Below, one piece after another: positions 61,004 through 64,000 of a stretch of 64,000 bases of DNA (position 1 is its first letter; every line of letters starts with the position of its first letter). Source of the stretch: Streptomyces ortus (lineage in GTDB: Bacteria > Actinomycetota > Actinomycetes > Streptomycetales > Streptomycetaceae); assembly GCF_026341275.1 (NCBI RefSeq), contig NZ_JAIFZO010000002.1, forward strand, positions 5,362,118 to 5,426,117, read 5' to 3'. Below the pieces are notes generated by a model, which worked only from the letters and a program-made list of their open reading frames with translations, was not told the DNA's origin and searched no databases. The position numbers were made by a program, and so were the translations under genes.

Positions 61004-62466
61004 GGTGGGCGCTCGTCAAGGTCTGTGTGGCCGTCACCACGATGGTCGTGGTGGCCTTCGCGGTCCCGCTGGGGCTGGTGATCAGGGAGATGGCGAGGGA
61101 CCGCGCGTTCTCGAACGCCGAGCGGGAGGCGGCGGCCGTCGCCCCCGCGCTCTCGATCACCACCGACCGGGCCGAGCTGGAGCGGGTCGTCGCCTCGGCC
61201 GCCTCGGACACGGGAATGGCCGTGCACATACCCGCCGGGGACGGCGGTGACGGCGAGGACGAGGGAGGCAGCAGCAACGGCAACGGCAACGGCAGCGGCA
61301 GCGGGAAGCAGCAGGCCCTCGACATCGGGCGGCAGCGCGCCGCCGACAAGGACATCGCCACGACCCGGAAGCTCGGCCGGGCCTCCACCACCGAAGTGCC
61401 CGGCGGTTCCACGCTGTTGCAGCCCGTCGCGCTCAGCTCGGGCGAGATCGCGGTCGTCGAGGTGTACGTCCCCGAGGCGGAGGTCACCAATGGTCTGGGC
61501 ACGGCCTGGGCCGTCCTCGCCGGGGTCGGGGTCGCGCTCATCGTCGGCTCGGTCGCGGTGGCCGACCGGCTCGGCGTGCGGATGGTGCAGCCCGCGCAGC
61601 GCCTGGTGGAGAGCGCGCACGAGCTGGGGGAGGGGAAGCTGGGCGCGCGCGTGCCCGAGGAGGGGCCGACCGAGCTGCGGCTCGCGGCGGTCGCCTTCAA
61701 CTCCATGGCCGACCAGGTCGTACAACTCCTCGCCAACGAGCGGGAGCTGGCGGCCGACCTCTCGCACCGGCTGCGTACGCCGCTCACCGTGCTGCGGCTG
61801 AACGCGGCCTCGCTCGGGGACGGACCCGCCGCCGAGCAGACCCGGGCCGCCGTCGCGCAACTGGAGCGCGAGGTCGACACGATCATCCGCACGGCCCGGG
61901 ACGCCAAGCCGCAGACCGCGGCGGTCGGCGTCGGCGCCGGCTGCGACGCGGCCGAGGTCGTCCGGGAGCGGATGGACTTCTGGTCGGCGCTCGCGGAGGA
62001 CGAGGGCCGCAAGGTGCGGGTGGCCGGGGTCGACCGGCCCGTACGGATACCGGTGGCCCGCGCCGATCTCGTCGCCGCGCTCGACGCGCTGCTCGGCAAC
62101 GTGTTCCGGCACACCGCCGAGGGCACGGCCTTCGCGGTCGACGTGCACAACGGCGGCGACGCGGTGATCGTCCTGGTCTCGGACGCGGGCCCGGGGATAG
62201 CCGACCCGCAGGCCGCGATGGCCCGGGGCCGCGGCTCCGGTGCCGACGGCTCGACCGGTCTCGGCCTGGACATCGTGAGCCGGCTCGCGGAGTCGACGGG
62301 CGGGGACGTGCGGATCGGCCGTTCCGTGCTGGGCGGCACCGAGGTCAGGATCTGGATCCAGCTGGACGGGCGCGAGCCCGAGCGGCGCGGCCACCGGGGT
62401 TCGGTACGACGGCGCCGGCCCGCCAGATCGGTCTCGACCTTTAACCGTCCCCGATCCCTTCCTTAA
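61000..62466 (+). CDS. Sensor histidine kinase, partner of the response regulator
   Basis: A 488-residue membrane kinase: helix 1 at about 8-28, an extracellular sensor with a (GN)n/(SG)n patch, helix 2 at about 168-188, HAMP, then the H-box with His256 (ADLSHRLRTPLTVL), and the ATPase domain with N-box ALLGNVFRH, G1 DAGPGIADP and G2 GLGLDIVSRLAES. Translationally coupled to the regulator. Its stop codon lies inside an array of 11-bp-spaced repeats upstream of the chitinase gene. Confidence 0.9.
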   Translation: MRWALVKVCVAVTTMVVVAFAVPLGLVIREMARDRAFSNAEREAAAVAPALSITTDRAELERVVASAASDTGMAVHIPAGDGGDGEDEGGSSNGNGNGSGSGKQQALDIGRQRAADKDIATTRKLGRASTTEVPGGSTLLQPVALSSGEIAVVEVYVPEAEVTNGLGTAWAVLAGVGVALIVGSVAVADRLGVRMVQPAQRLVESAHELGEGKLGARVPEEGPTELRLAAVAFNSMADQVVQLLANERELAADLSHRLRTPLTVLRLNAASLGDGPAAEQTRAAVAQLEREVDTIIRTARDAKPQTAAVGVGAGCDAAEVVRERMDFWSALAEDEGRKVRVAGVDRPVRIPVARADLVAALDALLGNVFRHTAEGTAFAVDVHNGGDAVIVLVSDAGPGIADPQAAMARGRGSGADGSTGLGLDIVSRLAESTGGDVRIGRSVLGGTEVRIWIQLDGREPERRGHRGSVRRRRPARSVSTFNRPRSLP

Positions 62467-62478
62467 GCGCACCCTAAG
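62439..62478. promoter_or_regulatory. 11-bp-phased direct repeats before the chitinase gene
   Basis: CTTTAAC (62439-62445), CCTTAAG (62461-62467) and CCCTAAG (62472-62478) fall on an 11-bp register, the spacing used by OmpR/PhoB-type regulators. It is the natural target for the response regulator encoded just upstream. Confidence 0.5.
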
Positions 62479-62567
62479 AACCGCAAGTCCCGTCCGGATC
62501 AGGCGTTTTGCCGGTTTCCGGCTCGCTAGCGTGCTGCCGCAACCCCACCTCGGAAGGCAGGCACGCG

Positions 62568-64000
62568 ATGAGCACGCACCGGCGCATGGCCAGTGGCAGG
62601 AACAAGGCGATAGGCGGCGTGGTCGCCGCGGCCGTGGTCGGCGGCGGGGCGTTCCTGTTCTCCGGTACGGCCCAGGCGGCGGGCGTCGGTGCCGCGTACA
62701 CGAAGACCAGCGACTGGTCGACGGGCTACACCGCGCAGTACGTCGTGGCCAACGACGGCGCCGGGGCGAAGACGGACTGGACGCTGGAGTTCGACCTGCC
62801 GGCGGGCGCGAAGCTCAGCTCGCTGTGGAACGCGGAGTCGAAGGTGAGCGGTCAGCACGTCACCGTGAAGCCCCCGTCCTGGGACAAGGACGGGCTCGCC
62901 AAGGGCGAGACGGTGACCGTCGGTTTCGTGGTGCGCGGCTCCGGCGACCCGACCGGCTGTCTCGTCGACGGCGCCAAGTGCTCGGTGGACGACGGCGCGA
63001 CACCGGAGCCCACCGGCCGTCCGACGCAGACGCCGACCTCGTCCCCGTCGGCGGAACCGACGAAGGCCACCGCGACCCCGACGGCCACGGCCACCGCGAC
63101 CAAGAGCCCGAGCGCCAGCCCCACACCCTCCGGGAGCACCGGCAGCGGCACGGCCGCCACCGCCGGCTTCGCGCCCTACGTCGACACCTCGCTCTACCCC
63201 GCCTTCGACCTGCTCGCGCACTCCGCGGCCACCGGCGTGAAGGAGTACAACCTCGCCTTCGTCACGGACGGCGGCGGCTGCACCCCCAAGTGGGGCGGGG
63301 TGACGGACCTCGGTGGTGACGCGGTCGCCGCGCAGATCGGCGCACTCCGCGCCAAGGGCGGCGACGTCCGCGTCTCGTTCGGCGGCGCGGCCGGCTCCGA
63401 GCTGGCGCTGAACTGCTCGTCGGCGGACGCCCTCGCGGCGGCGTACGGCAAGGCCGTGGACGCGTACGACCTGACGAAGGTCGACTTCGACGTGGAGGGC
63501 GGCGCGCTCCCGGACAAGGCGGCCAACACCCGCCGGGCGCAGGCGATCGCGAAGCTACAGGACCAGCACCCGGGCCTGGACGTCTCGTTCACCCTGCCCG
63601 TCATGCCGGAGGGCCTCACCCAGGACGGCGTGAGCCTGCTCGCCGACGCCAGGGCGAACGGCGTCGGCATCGACACGGTCAACATCATGGCGATGGACTA
63701 CGGGCCCGCGTACAGCGACGACATGGGCACCTACGCCGAGCAGGCCGCCACCGCGACCCAGGCGCAGATCAAGGGAGTCCTCGGGCTCTCCGACTCCGCC
63801 GCCTGGAAGGCGGTCGCCGTCACCCCGATGATCGGCGTCAACGACGTCGCGTCGGAGATCTTCAAGGTCGAGGACGCCACCCAGCTCGTGAAGTTCGCCG
63901 AGTCGAAGGGGCTCGGCTGGCTCTCCCTGTGGTCCGCCACCCGTGACAAGCAGTGCGCGGGCGGCACCAAGCCCACTGCCGACGCCACCTGCAGCTCGGT
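62568..64000 (+). CDS. Secreted CBM2-GH18 chitinase (partial at the window edge)
   Basis: A protein of at least 477 residues, open at base 64000. A signal peptide (about 1-38, ending AQA) is followed by a CBM2 cellulose/chitin-binding module with paired cysteines near its end, a Thr/Pro/Ser linker of about 50 residues, and a GH18 barrel. The catalytic motif is VDFDVEGG with the acid Glu; MAMDYGPAYSDD is the substrate-side signature. Hydrolyses chitin outside the cell. Its ATG follows GGAAGGCAG. Placement beside a two-component system suggests control by it. Confidence 0.9.
   Translation, partial: MSTHRRMASGRNKAIGGVVAAAVVGGGAFLFSGTAQAAGVGAAYTKTSDWSTGYTAQYVVANDGAGAKTDWTLEFDLPAGAKLSSLWNAESKVSGQHVTVKPPSWDKDGLAKGETVTVGFVVRGSGDPTGCLVDGAKCSVDDGATPEPTGRPTQTPTSSPSAEPTKATATPTATATATKSPSASPTPSGSTGSGTAATAGFAPYVDTSLYPAFDLLAHSAATGVKEYNLAFVTDGGGCTPKWGGVTDLGGDAVAAQIGALRAKGGDVRVSFGGAAGSELALNCSSADALAAAYGKAVDAYDLTKVDFDVEGGALPDKAANTRRAQAIAKLQDQHPGLDVSFTLPVMPEGLTQDGVSLLADARANGVGIDTVNIMAMDYGPAYSDDMGTYAEQAATATQAQIKGVLGLSDSAAWKAVAVTPMIGVNDVASEIFKVEDATQLVKFAESKGLGWLSLWSATRDKQCAGGTKPTADATCSS

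Overview
The window is actinobacterial chromosome, almost certainly Streptomyces. It has very high GC with strong third-position GC bias, frequent GTG starts, 4-nt ATGA/GTGA stop-start overlaps inside operons, GC-rich interspersed repeats at gene ends, class E and class F sortases, and a recognisable cslA-glxA-cslZ polar-glycan locus. Gene order from about 17.7 kb to 47 kb (cslZ, glxA, cslA, NlpC, SPFH, nucleotide kinase, LPMO, IclR, amino-acid-type ABC transporter, cdgA) matches my memory of the S. coelicolor SCO2838-to-SCO2817 neighbourhood, so most of the window looks like core rather than acquired DNA.

Region by region. 0-2.3 kb: the 5' end of a DUF3427-type helicase gene, a SEC-C/TPR protein and a class E sortase. 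2.3-8.1 kb: a tightly coupled three-gene unit of a lipoprotein and two Ser/Thr kinases, each fused to an extracytoplasmic LivK-like binding domain. 8.3-13.8 kb: small membrane protein, YidC/Oxa1 insertase, FAH-family enzyme, UPF0303 protein, Gfo/Idh/MocA oxidoreductase and a divergent ROK regulator sharing a palindromic operator. 14.0-17.3 kb: an LAxTG surface protein, a NagD-like HAD phosphatase, a secreted coiled-coil protein and a class F sortase. 17.7-28.2 kb: the csl locus (GH6 cslZ, copper-radical oxidase glxA, glycosyltransferase cslA), a GntR regulator, an NlpC/P60 hydrolase, an SPFH protein, a P-loop kinase and an AA10 LPMO whose upstream region carries a DasR-type dre palindrome. 28.4-30.2 kb: acyl-CoA synthetase and tRNA-Lys(CTT).

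30.4-39.5 kb is one catabolic island: IclR regulator, EhuABCD-like transporter, DUF3830 protein, amidase, D-2-hydroxyacid dehydrogenase and two EutA/maleate-isomerase-like proteins. The classical ectoine hydrolase genes are absent, so the substrate is open. 39.7-41.4 kb: a luciferase-like monooxygenase and a MarR gene wrecked by a frameshift and an IS5-type transposase scar. 41.5-44.6 kb: three unrecognised genes (one with a homopolymer frameshift) ended by a 171-bp MITE with CTAG duplications. 44.8-49.4 kb: the c-di-GMP enzyme CdgA, an M6 metalloprotease, a second identical tRNA-Lys and a primase/polymerase-like protein.

50.2-54.5 kb holds the best candidate for an undescribed system: a coupled operon of a RecB/Cas4-like nuclease with Fe-S-type cysteines, a large unknown protein and an Upf1-like SF1 helicase. 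54.4-64 kb: PAP2 membrane protein, histidine phosphatase, HTH-TPR regulator, spermidine-synthase-like protein, a two-component system and a secreted CBM2-GH18 chitinase cut by the window edge. Fifteen or so copies of a GGGGCGCGGGGAACGGCGC repeat sit in four intergenic clusters.
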